64,000 nucleotides of DNA from Oasisia sp. SBJ-2009 (taxonomy: Eukaryota; Annelida; Polychaeta; Sabellida; Siboglinidae), in the NCBI GenBank assembly GCA_964017155.1, contig OZ024856.1, positions 37,048,294 through 37,112,293 of the forward strand, in the 5' to 3' direction. Positions 22,619-35,000 of this stretch are shown here, piece after piece. The translations under genes and the position numbers were made by a program. Each line of letters opens with the position of its first letter. Positions within the stretch are counted from its first letter, which is position 1. The notes below the pieces were generated by a model. The model saw nothing but the letters and a program-made list of their open reading frames with translations, was not told the DNA's origin and made no database searches.

Positions 22619-22942
22619 CTACAAGTCGGGACCTACATCCAGAGTTGGTTTATCTTCCTTCCCCTCGTAATTCAGCTTCAGCTTCACGAGTTCATTCCTC
22701 AGCAGGTTCCGACTCTTCTCCGCCCGTCGTTCCAAGATGGCGTCCGTGTCGTCGTTGCCGCCCGACACAGCCTCGTTGCGGACGTTGCCCAGAATGTCGT
22801 TGACGGCGCCGGTGTGAGACGAACAGAGCACGTTGACGTCGGTGCCGTTTTTTGTCAGCTGCGTGCGGAGAAACTCAACCTCCCGCGCCAGCAGCTGTCT
22901 CTCCTTCATCAGACAGCTCTCCTTGCCCAGCAGCTCCAGGAT
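22619..22942 (-). CDS. SDCCAG8: SDCCAG8 coding exon 16 (terminal exon with stop)
   Basis: Starts after ctccgtag with ILELLGKESCLMKERQLLAR and EVEFLRTQL, matching the end of vertebrate SDCCAG8 (LLSKQNQLLLERQSLSEEV...LRTQL). About 78 residues then follow that vertebrates lack, including NDILGNVRNEAVSGG and the heptad-like LLRNELVKLKLNYEGKE, ending LDVGPDL. Phase 0 in. Upstream on the minus strand lies the array of copies of this acceptor. Confidence 0.93.
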   Translation of the reverse strand: MLELLGKESCLMKERQLLAREVEFLRTQLTKNGTDVNVLCSSHTGAVNDILGNVRNEAVSGGNDDTDAILERRAEKSRNLLRNELVKLKLNYEGKEDKPTLDVGPDL

Positions 22943-25900
22943 CTACGGAGGACAAGGGACATGTTATACACACAGCAGCTCTCCTTGCCCAGCAGCTCCA
23001 GGATCTACGGAGCACAAGGGACAGGTTATACACACAGCAGCTCTCCTTGCCCAGCAGCTCCAGGATCTACGGAGCACAAGGGACATGTTATACACACAGC
23101 AGCTCTCCTTGTCCAGCAGCTCCAGGATCTACGGAGCACAAGGACATGTTATACACACAGCAGCTCTCCTTGCCCAGCAGCTCCAGGATTTACGCATGAC
23201 AAGGGACATGTTATACACACTGCAGCTCTCCTTGCCCAGCAGCTCCAGGATCTAGGGAGGACAAGGGACATGTTATACACACAGCAGGTCTCTTTGCTGA
23301 GTAGTTGGATGATCTACGGAGAACAAGGAACATGTTATACACACAGCATCTCTCCTTGTTGAGAAGCTTGATGATCTATGTATGACAAGGAACACTTTAT
23401 ACACATAGTAACTTTGCTTGTTGAGTTGCTCAAAGATCTAGAGGATAAGGACCACTTTATACACACAGCAGCTCTCCTGGCTAAGTAGTTCGAGGATCTA
23501 CAGAGGACAAGGAACACTACACTCAGCATCTCTCTTTGTGGAGTAGGTGGATGATCTGCATAGGACAGGGAACACTTTATATGCATAGCAGCTCTCCTTG
23601 TTCAGGAGCTTGTGGACCTATGGATAAGGAACACTTTATACATACAGCAACTCTCATTGCTGAGAAGCTCAAGGTCCATTGGTGGAACAGGAACTCTATT
23701 CACACAATAACTCCTTGCTGAATAACTAAAGCATCACAAGAGGAAAAGGAACACTTGATACACACAGCAACTGTCCTCACTCAGCAGCTAGGAGATCTAT
23801 GGAGAAGGGACACTTGATACACACAGCAACTGTCCTCACTCAGCAGCTTGGAGATCTATGGAGAAGGGACACTTGATACACACAGCAACTGTCCTCACTC
23901 AGCAGCTTGGAGATCTATGGAGAAGGGACACTTGATACACACAGCAACTGTCCTCACTCAGCAGCTTGGAGATCTATGGAGAAGGAACACTTGATACACA
24001 CAGCAACTGTCCTCACTCAGCAGCTTGGAGATCTATGGAGAAGGGACACTTGATACACACAGCAACTGTCCTCACTCAGCAGCTTGAAGATCTATGGAGA
24101 AGGGACACTTGATACACACAGCAACAGTCCTCACTCAGCAGCTTAGAGATCTATGGAGAAGGGACACTTGATACACACAGCAACTGTCCTCACTCAGCAG
24201 CTTGGAGATCTATGGAGAAGGGACACTTGATACACACAGCAACTGTCCTCACTCAGCAGCTTGCAGATCTATGGAGAAGGGACACTTGATACACACAGCA
24301 ACTGTCCTCACTCAGCAGCTTGGAGATCTATGGAGAAGGGACACTTGATACACACAGCAACTGTCCTCACTCAGCAGCTTGGAGATCTATGGAGAAGGGA
24401 CACTTGATACACACAGCAACTGTCCTCACTCAGCAGCTTGGAGATCTATGGAGAAGGGACACTTGATACACACAGCAACTGTCCTCACTCAGCAGCTTGG
24501 AGATCTATGGAGAAGGGACACTTGATACACACAGCAACTGTCCTCACTCAGCAGCTTGGAGATCTATGGAGAAGGGACACTTGATACACACAGCAACTGT
24601 CCTCACTCAGCAGCTTGGAGATCTATGGAGAAGGGACACTTGATACACACAGCAACTGTCCTCACTCAGCAGCTTGGAGATCTATGGAGAAGGGACACTT
24701 GATACACACAGCAACTGTCCTCACTCAGCAGCTTGGAGATCTATGGAGAAGGAACACTTGATACACACAGCACCTGTCCTCACTCAGCAGCTTGTAGATC
24801 TATGGAGAAGGGACACTTGATACACACAGCAACTGTCCTCACTCAGCAGCTTGGAGATCTATGGAGAAGGGACACTTGATACACACAGCAACTGTCCTCA
24901 CTCAGCAGCTTGGAGATCTATGGAGAAGGGACACTTGATACACACAGCAACTGTCCTCACTCAGCAGCTTGGAGATCTATGGAGAAGGGACACTTGATAC
25001 ACACAGCAACTGTCCTCACTCAGCAGCTTGCAGATCTATGGAGAAGGGACACTTGATACACACAGCAACTGTCCTCACTCAGCAGCTTGAAGATCTATGG
25101 AGAAGGGACACTTGATACACACAGCAACTGTCCTCACTCAGCAGCTTGGAGATCTATGGAGAAGGGACACTTGATACACACAGCAACTGTCCTCACTCAG
25201 CAGCTTGCAGATCTATGGAGAAGGGACACTTGATACACACAGCAACTGTCCTCACTCAGCAGCTTGGAGATCTATGGAGAAGGGACACTTGATACACACA
25301 GCAACTGTCCTCACTCAGCAGCTTGGAGATCTATGGAGAAGGGACACTTGATACACACAGCAACTGTCCTCACTCAGCAGCTTGGAGATCTATGGAGAAG
25401 GGACACTTGATACACACAGCAACTGTCCTCACTCAGCAGCTTGGAGATCTATGGAGAAGGGACACTTGATACACACAGCAACTGTCCTCACTCAGCAGCT
25501 TGGAGATCTATGGAGAAGGGACACTTGATACACACAGCAACTGTCCTCACTCAGCAGCTTGGAGATCTATGGAGAAGGGACACTTGATACACACAGCAAC
25601 TGTCCTCACTCAGCAGCTTGCAGATCTATGGAGAAGGGACACTTGATACACACAGCAACTGTCCTCACTCAGCAGCTTGGAGATCTATGGAGAAGGGACA
25701 CTTGATACACACAGCAACTGTCCTCACTCAGCAGCTTGGAGATCTATGGAGAAGGGACACTTGATACACACAGCAACTGTCCTCACTCAGCAGCTTGGAG
25801 ATCTATGGAGAAGGGACACTTGATACACACAGCAACTGTCCTCACTCAGCAGCTTGGAGATCTATGGAGAAGGGACACTTGATACACACAGCAACTGTCC

Positions 25901-28900
25901 TCACTCAGCAGCTTGGAGATCTATGGAGAAGGGACACTTGATACACACAGCAACTGTCCTCACTCAGCAGCTTGGAGATCTATGGAGAAGGGACACTTGA
26001 TACACACAGCAACTGTCCTCACTCAGCAGCTTGGAGATCTATGGAGAAGGGACACTTGATACACACAGCAACTGTCCTCACTCAGCAGCTTGGAGATCTA
26101 TGGAGAAGGGACACTTGATACACACAGCAACTGTCCTCACTCAGCAGCTTGAAGATCTATGGAGAAGGGACACTTGATACACACAGCAACTGTCCTCACT
26201 CAGCAGCTTGGAGATCTATGGAGAAGGAACACTTGATACACACAGCAACTGTCCTCACTCAGCAGCTTGTAGATCTATGGAGAAGGGACGCTTGATACAC
26301 ACAGCAACTGTCCTCACTCAGCAGCTTGGAGATCTATGGAGAAGGGACACTTGATACACACAGCAACTGTCCTCACTCAGCAGCTTGGAGATCTATGGAG
26401 AAGGGACACTTGATACACACAGCAACTGTCCTCACTCAGCAGCTTGGAGATCTATGGAGAAGGGACACTTGATACACACAGCAACTGTCCTCACTCAGCA
26501 GCTTGGAGATCTATGGAGAAGGGACACTTGATACACACAGCAACTGTCCTCACTCAGCAGCTTGGAGATCTATGGAGAAGGGACACTTGATACACACAGC
26601 AACTGTCCTCACTCAGCAGCTTGAAGATCTATGGAGAAGGGACACTTGATACACACAGCAACTGTCCTCGCTCAGCAGCTTGAAGATCTATGGAGAAGGG
26701 ACACTTGATACACACAGCAACTGTCCTCACTCAGCAGCTTGGAGATCTATGGAGAAGGGACACTTGATACACACAGCAACTGTCCTCTCTCAGCAGCTTG
26801 CAGATCTATGGAGAAGGGACACTTGATACACACAGCAACTGTCCTCACTCAGCAGCTTGGAGATCTATGGAGAAGGGACACTTGATACACACAGCAACTG
26901 TCCTCACTCAGCAGCTTGAAGATCTATGGAGAAGGGACACTTGATACACACAGCAACTGTCCTCACTCAGCAGCTTGGAGATCTATGGAGAAGGGACACT
27001 TGATACACACAGCAACTGTCCTCACTCAGCAGCTTGCAGATCTATGGAGAAGGGACACTTGATACACACAGCAACTGTCCTCACTCAGCAGCTTGGAGAT
27101 CTATGGAGAAGGGACACTTGATACACACAGCAACTGTCCTCACTCAGCAGCTTGGAGATCTATGGAGAAGGGACACTTGATACACACAGCAACTGTCCTC
27201 ACTCAGCAGCTTGGAGATCTATGGAGAAGGGACACTTGATACACACAGCAACTGTCCTCACTCAGCAGCTTGGAGATCTATGGAGAAGGGACACTTGATA
27301 CACACAGCAACTGTCCTCACTCAGCAGCTTGGAGATCTATGGAGAAGGGACACTTGATACACACAGCAACTGTCCTCACTCAGCAGCTTGGAGATCTATG
27401 GAGAAGGGACACTTGATACACACAGCAACTGTCCTCACTCAGCAGCTTGGAGATCTATGGAGAAGGGACACTTGATACACACAGCAACTGTCCTCACTCA
27501 GCAGCTTGGAGATCTATGGAGAAGGGACACTTGATACACACAGCAACTGTCCTCACTCAGCAGCTTGGAGATCTATGGAGAAGGGACACTTGATACACAC
27601 AGCAACTGTCCTCACTCAGCAGCTTGAAGATCTATGGAGAAGGGACACTTTATACACACATAAAATGTCCTTGCTAGGTAGCCTAATGACCTAAGGAAAG
27701 AGGCACACAATCCACTTTTATTTCCCTCAAAAATAACTCCAAACAGATGAAATACCTGCATTATGAACATATTTCAAAACAATACAAATTTGATTTTAAA
27801 ATGACCTCGTTTATACAAACATCACTTTTCAAAGTTTGCTTCAATTTTATAAATACATCAAAACCTATTTTAATGATATTTTAACAAAAGAAGTGTCAAT
27901 TAAAAACTTATTATCTGTGGAACCCAGCATAATGTACAACTCCTTTTCACAATTTTGTAACTAAATACTCTGTGTGCATAATAAGTACAAACAGAAATAA
28001 ACACATTCACATGTCTCACAACCCACCGGTCACTCACGAGTCCCCATCTTTACCTGCTGGCCACTCTTGTAGGCGTGTGCGTCGAGCTGTCGCAGCCTCT
28101 CTCTCATCTTCTCCTGTAGGTGGCCGTGCTGTGTGTTCTGGTCCTGGAGTTCTCGCAGCTGGCGTAGTGCTCGCTCCAGGCGCGTCCTCTGCTGTATGTT
28201 CTGAGACTTGAGGTGTTTGTTGTCTCGTCTGAAGGTCACATTTCAAGGTCGTCTAGTTGACATGATACTGATATTTTCTAATGGCTCTTCTTTAATTCTA
28301 TTCTATAATTTTGATAATAACAAATTATATAACACCTTTATTACATTACTTTATAGCATTTATAGATATAGTATAGTAATGATTTGATAAATACTCTAAT
28401 ATGTAACTGTGTGCAGTTAAAGCTGCATACAGTTACACAGAGATCAAAGGTTTTAATGTGTGTACATATGTAAAACTAATAAATAAAACATTAATATACG
28501 TATTTAAGTTAATCAGTTATTTATTAATCTTAACCTAATCTAATATATTTATTAGAATATGATGGATATGTTTTATGACTCTACGTTTTATAATGTTTGT
28601 ATAAACTAGCTACTGTCTAATAGTAAATAACTAAATAAATAAATGGCGTTGCTGTGTCACCTGTACTTGACGGTGACGTCCTCGAGTTGTCCAGCCAGCA
28701 GACGACACTCCTCCTGCAGCTTCTGGACAATGGACGTCTGAGAGGTCAACATCTCCTCTAGTTCACTGACCGCTTGACCTGCACAACACATCCAACTCAC
28801 TGACCACTTGACCCATACAACATCAGCAACTCACTTACTGCTAGAACTGTATTTCTGTCTCCCTCTCTGTCTCTCCCATCCTTCCCCCTTCCTCCTTATC

Positions 28901-28944
28901 TCTCCCTCTCTCCCATTTCTCTCTCCTCTCTATTTTTCTCAGTT

Positions 28945-29020
<76 letters not shown>

Positions 29021-32000
29021 TGTCATTCAACATTAAACTGGAGGCTCTGTTTGTGATGACTTCACTTCACTACCATGCATCAGACATTTGACAAGTTCCA
29101 CTGGGAAGTGTGACTCTTCAATTATGCAAACATCCACTTTATAGAGCTGAGACCTGCACAGTTCAATAAACTCTTTGATATGCCTGCAAAACTATGCTAA
29201 ATTTAAGATAAACCAAAATTGTTTGTGGAGTTTCTCAACTCATTGTGTGAAACGTTGGCCAACATACGATGTCTGTTCTCCAGGGTCTCTATCATGGTGT
29301 TCAATTGCTGCTCCCTCTGCTCGCTGCGATGTAGGATGTTCTTGAGGTCATCGCCTCGAGTCAACTCTATCGTCTCCTTCGATAACTTTGCCAGGTGCAG
29401 CTGGAAACAACAAACAACAGCAATCATATAGAGTGGGGGGTGGGGGTGGGGGGGGGGGGGGGTAAAAGGTAGGTTCTCATAACTCCTTAGGACTGGTAAT
29501 AGTAATTTGCCAAAGCTAATCATTAGGTCGACATCTAACCTTCAACACACTTACATCTGTCAGCCACATGTTTTTAGAGAGTAAATAAACCCTGTAATAT
29601 CAGCACAGAAATGAGAACGTAACGTAACGTAATTTGTGCATTGATGTGAAGATCCATTTTGGAGAATGATGTTAATAGAAAGTAAATATGTCAATAGTTT
29701 GCTTGATTAGTTTATGAAATCTGCATTCAGTACGTCATACAATCAAATAAAAATGTCTTAGGTTACTTTTTATGCAAAAGCATTTGAATTGAGATCACAA
29801 AAAATTAAACTGAGAAGGCAAATTTAAGAATTAGTAAAATATTGCAACTTGTGAGAGTGTTACTTAAATGTTATTATATTAAGTTCATAAACCAATGTTC
29901 CCACCTCCCTCTCAAGCTCCTGCACATTGTTTGCGAGCAGCACACACTGTTCCTTTGCCTCCACCAGAGAGCGCTCTGCCTGCGTGAGACGTCGCCTCAA
30001 GTTCTCGCCCTCTGTCCTCAGGCGCGACCTCTCCTACGAGGCAAGGGACACGTGTGTACTAAACTCACACAGGAAAGTTAACATATATTGCTGTATCCTA
30101 TCCATAGGACTGAACACAGCCTTTACACTTTACTCCCTGACAAACCTATCAACTGAACCACATCTTGATTTTTTCTTTAGGAAGATTCGACTATCCTGCA
30201 ATTAATACGCAGAGACATTTCATACAGATATATCTACTACTATCTATAGCCAGGTAGTTCTTCAAACAGCTAACTGAACTGGAGTAATGAAGAAAGGACA
30301 TTTTCACTGATGATCAAAAGGGTGACACACAAGTTGCTCACAGACGATACTCCTGTGGCATCTACTGCCCAGACATCTTCAGAACCACAACTGATTTCAA
30401 GTTTATTCATCAGATCTATTTTCCAAGAAATATACCTCCTGGCTGACACATACCTGCTCCAGTTCCTTCTCCATCAAGCTTGCCTTCTTGTGCAGTTTCT
30501 TCATCTCCTGCATGGCTGCGTTGCGTTCAATCGTAGCGTGTGTCATCGACATCTTCATGCTGTCAGTGGCCTGCAAAAACATGCTTCATTACATTATAAA
30601 CAATGCATATTATTGCTACATTCTTTATAAGAGGCCTGACACCGTCACCCAGATTGTTTGATTGCTGAAAGATGATAAGATGAGGACAAACTTCAACAAC
30701 ACTTACGCCAAACATATCTCAGTTACTAGCGATTAAAATAAAACTACTGTTTGTCATGATTAATTATGTATTTAGGTAATGTAGATATTCGTGAACAAAT
30801 TCATCAATGTGAAAGGAATACGAAATAAGTCAAATTATTTTAGTTGTCATAAGAAGTTTGCATTGGGTGTTGTAAAAACTTCCACATGTTTTGTGATGTG
30901 CTGGAGAGGTGAGTCATTGGGGGTTATATATCAACCTGTCATGACTGGATATCATGTAAATATTGTTGAGATACTGGAAATGTTTCATGTCATCGTTGAT
31001 GCATGTTTGTCAGTACATGTACTATACTTGTGTGCACAGACTGTACTACACTTGTGTATACACGGAACAAAGAAGGAGAACAAAGACACATATAGTCTCA
31101 TTTAACTGACTCTCACTCGGTTGTGTAAATTCACCGAGAAGACAGTCAAGTCACCTTGCTGGCTTTTGAATGTTATCCATGTGAGAGGCCACCTCATGGA
31201 GCCTGGGTAATCAAGGCTAGTCCTGCCACAACTTCTGCTTCATAAACAACTGAACGGCCTGCTAATGGACTACCCCATAAGCCATGCATGGAGGTGTCCT
31301 CACCTTGCCGTAGTCCATGTCACTGCTGTCTATCTGCCCCTTCACACAGTGCAGCTCAGACATGAGGGAGATCTTGTCACGCGTCACCCGCTCCAGCTGA
31401 GTCTGTGACTCCACCAGCTGCTCCGTCAACTCCTTCATCTGTCACCGACATGTCAGGACAGTTGGTGACACGTCACATGACAGTTGCAAATTCATACCAC
31501 ATAACAATAATTTATTTAGTGCAGTTAATCAAGATTACCCTGTTCGAAGGCGCTGTTACAAAACATAAAAATAGAACTAAACAAATACAAGATTATAAAA
31601 ACTAATAAAATCAAATGTCCATTTAAATTATTATTAAGAAATAAAGTTATATTAAAAAATAGTTTAAAAGAACTATACCTTTAAGATAATAAACTTATGG
31701 TTACATACAAATTACATATGATGCTACTCATAAAGAGGTAGAAGAAAGAAGAAGACAGTTTCCAAAATAATTTATTTAACAAATGTGACATAAATTTGAA
31801 CTAACACTGTGAACAATGACCTAATGTTCATTATGAGCACAAACCAGCAAGAATATTTAAACCACAGATAACTTAGAACACATTGAGTGTTTCATTTCGT
31901 TCTAGGGTTGTAGCCAACTCCTTGACAGCTTGGAGATGAGACGCAAACAGTCTAGGTCTAGCAGACATTGTCACTCAACAGTGTGTCTCTTACGTGACAT

Positions 32001-35000
32001 CACTCACGGATGACAAGGACAAGTTACTCCCCCAGTCCTCCCCTCCACCCACCTTGGTGCCCAGTTCTCCCCTCCACCCACCTTGGTGCCCAGTTCTCCC
32101 CTCTACCCACCTTGGTGCCCAGTCCTTCCCTCCACCCACCTTGGTGCCCAGTTCTCCCCTCCACCCACCTTGGTGCCCAGTTCTCCCCTCTACCCACCTT
32201 GGTGCCCAGTCCTCCCCTCCACCCACCTTGGTGCCCAGTCCTCCCCTCCACCCACCTTGGTGCCCAGTCTTCCCTCCACCCACCTTGGTGCCCAGTCCTT
32301 CCCTCCACCCACCTTGGTGCCCAGTTCTGCCCTCCACCCACCTTGGTGCCCAGTTCTGCCCTCCACCCACCTTGGTGCCCAGTCTTCCCTCCACCCACCT
32401 TGGTGCCCAGTCCTTCCCTCCACCCACCTTGGTGCCCAGTTCTTCCCTCCACCCACCTTGGTGCCCAGTTCTTCCCTCCACCCACCTTGGTGCCCAGTCC
32501 TCCCCTCCACCCACCTTGGTGCCCAGTCCTCCCCTCCACCCACCTTGGTGCCCAGTTCTTCCCTCCACCCACCTTGGTGCCCAGTTCTTCCCTTCACCCA
32601 CCTTGGTGCCCAGTCCTCCCCTCCACCCACCTTGGTGCCCAGTTCTTCCCTCCACCCACCTTGGTGCCCAGTTCTTCCCTCCACCCACCTTGGTGCCCAG
32701 TTCTTCCCTCCACCCACCTTGGTGCCCAGTTCTTCCCTCCACCCACCTTGGTGCCCAGTCCTCCCCTCTACCCACCTTGGTGCCCAGTTCTTCCCTCCAC
32801 CCACCTTGGTGCCCAGTTCTTCCCTCCACCCACCTTGGTGCCCAGTTCTTCCCTCCACCCACCTTGGTGCCCAGTTCTTCCCTCCACCCACCTTGGTGCC
32901 CAGTTCTTCCCTCCACCCACCTTGGTGCCCAGTCCTCCCCTCCACCCACCTTGGTGCCCAGTCCTCCCCTCCACCCACCTTGGTGCCCAGTTCTTCCCTC
33001 CACCCACCTTGGTGCCCAGTTCTTCCCTCCACCCACCTTGGTGCCCAGTCCTCCCCTCTACCCACCTTGGTGCCCAGTTCTCCCCTCCACCCACCTTGGT
33101 GCCCAGTCCTCCCCTCCACCCACCTTGGTGCCCAGTTCTGCCCTCCACCCACCTTGGTGCCCAGTTCTTCCCTCCACCCACCTTGGTGCCCAGTTCTGCC
33201 CTCTCCGCGGCCGTCTCTGACCGCACCAGTTCCCGCTCCTCCGCCATCTTGGCCTGCATCTGCTCCGCGTGTTCCTCCACCCGCTGCTGCATGTTCACGA
33301 GTTCTTCTTTTAGCTGCTCCCGCTGCACCAATGCCTGTGACATGGTGACAATGATGCAAATAAAAATGTATTAACTGATGAGACATGTTTTGTAGCTAGA
33401 AATAAACCACAGACAAATGTGACACATACATACATAATTGTCAAGACAACATTTATCATTTTGTAGGACCTTTCTTTGCTCCTTCGTTTCTTTACCCCTC
33501 CAACATTTGTCCAGTGATATTTCTATCTCTCTACAATGGTTTTTATCTGTCCAAATGACGGGTGGACGGGTCTCTGCATAAAGCTGTGCTCCCACCCTCC
33601 TTAATCCCTCTGTCCTCTCCCATCCCATCTGCCTCCACATCCCCTCACCCTCCTCACATGTATCTGCTTCACCATCTCGACACTCTTCTTCCCCTGTTGG
33701 TACACATTTCCTAACTCCCTCCGTCCCAATCCCTTCTCCATCCATCCCATCATGTTTCACTCCTTCCTTCCCTCCCTACCTCCCTCCCCCTCCCCCTCCT
33801 ACCTGTGTCTGCTCCAGCTGCGCCTGCTCCACCATCTCGACACTCCTCTTCACCTGCTGGTAGGCATCCTCCTCCCTCACCTTCACGTCCTCGTACTTCG
33901 CCCGCACACTTGTCAACTCTGTCACCAACTCGTCCCGCTCCCTGTCGCCATGGCAACCAAACAAACCACCATTAACAGTGCAATCAAGTGAGTGAAGGCG
34001 TATGGCCCATGGCCCTGGGGAGGAGATACTGTCAGACTGTCCCCTAAATTACCATATTTAAAATGGTGTTATCAATGTCAAAAGAGCAAAGTTTTCTTAA
34101 ATAGTAAAGATGCTGCTGACATTTCTTATACGTGACACCTCAGTACTACAGTAGCGGTCCCACTTCAACCTATTGTCAATTGAGGTATTTATACTTGTCA
34201 ACTACCTCTACCTTGTCATTGTGGATGGGATGGAGGGTATTTCCTAAAGCCAATGCACATGTCTTTGGTTTTTGTTGCATTCAGGCACAAATACGATTTA
34301 TCACACCATTGAACAAACTTGTTTAAGACAGGACCATGGTCAACTTCATTGTTATACGAGACTGAGTAAAGATGTGTCATCTGAGAATTTAATAAAATAC
34401 CAGTTGGAACAGATACTCCTGCAGTCATTTGTATAGTATAACAATAAAAGAGGGGATAAGACACATCCCTGGGGTGAGCCAGTGGAAACAACCGTCACAC
34501 AAGATGTGGTGTTATTCACTTGAATCTGCTGCAGTCTCCCCACCAATAAATCATGCACCCATAGCGCCAATTCAGATTCAAGTTAAGCTAAATAATTAAG
34601 TTACCCCAAGTTCACAGTTCATTGCTGGTTACACAACACACCTTGAGACTTTCTCGAGACTCTCTCTCACATTGCCATGGGCCGACGCCGCCAATACAGC
34701 CTCATTCTGGGCACACTTGATACACAGGCCACCTGCGAGACTGACAGCGGCGTCTGGATCCCCCGAGAGCAAGGACATCTGCATGCGCAGCTTCCCTCTC
34801 AGCTCATCCACTTCCTTCTGCGATGTCTGCAGCTCCTCCCTGTGGCAGAAATGTGAACTTATATGCTGTTACTTGTTTTTTATTTTAGGAATTTTGACAA
34901 GTGTTGACAAATCATATTCAGGCTCACGAAGGTGATACACAATTATACAACGATCAGTTACTTTAAGAGGGAATTACTATTTCTTGATTTACTGTATGTG

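Noticed and set aside
22814..23362. Plus-strand frames with repeated YTQQLSLPSSSRIYG motifs
   Set aside because: Antisense of the SDCCAG8 exon 16 acceptor array.
23760..27657. CRISPR-like array of regularly spaced repeats
   Set aside because: Units are contiguous 59-bp tandem copies without unique spacers, inside an intron of an animal gene.
31990..33386. Open frames of 350-450 codons on both strands over the 29-bp array
   Set aside because: By-product of stop-free 29-bp units; only the first 153 nt of the minus-strand frame at 33334 are genuine exon.
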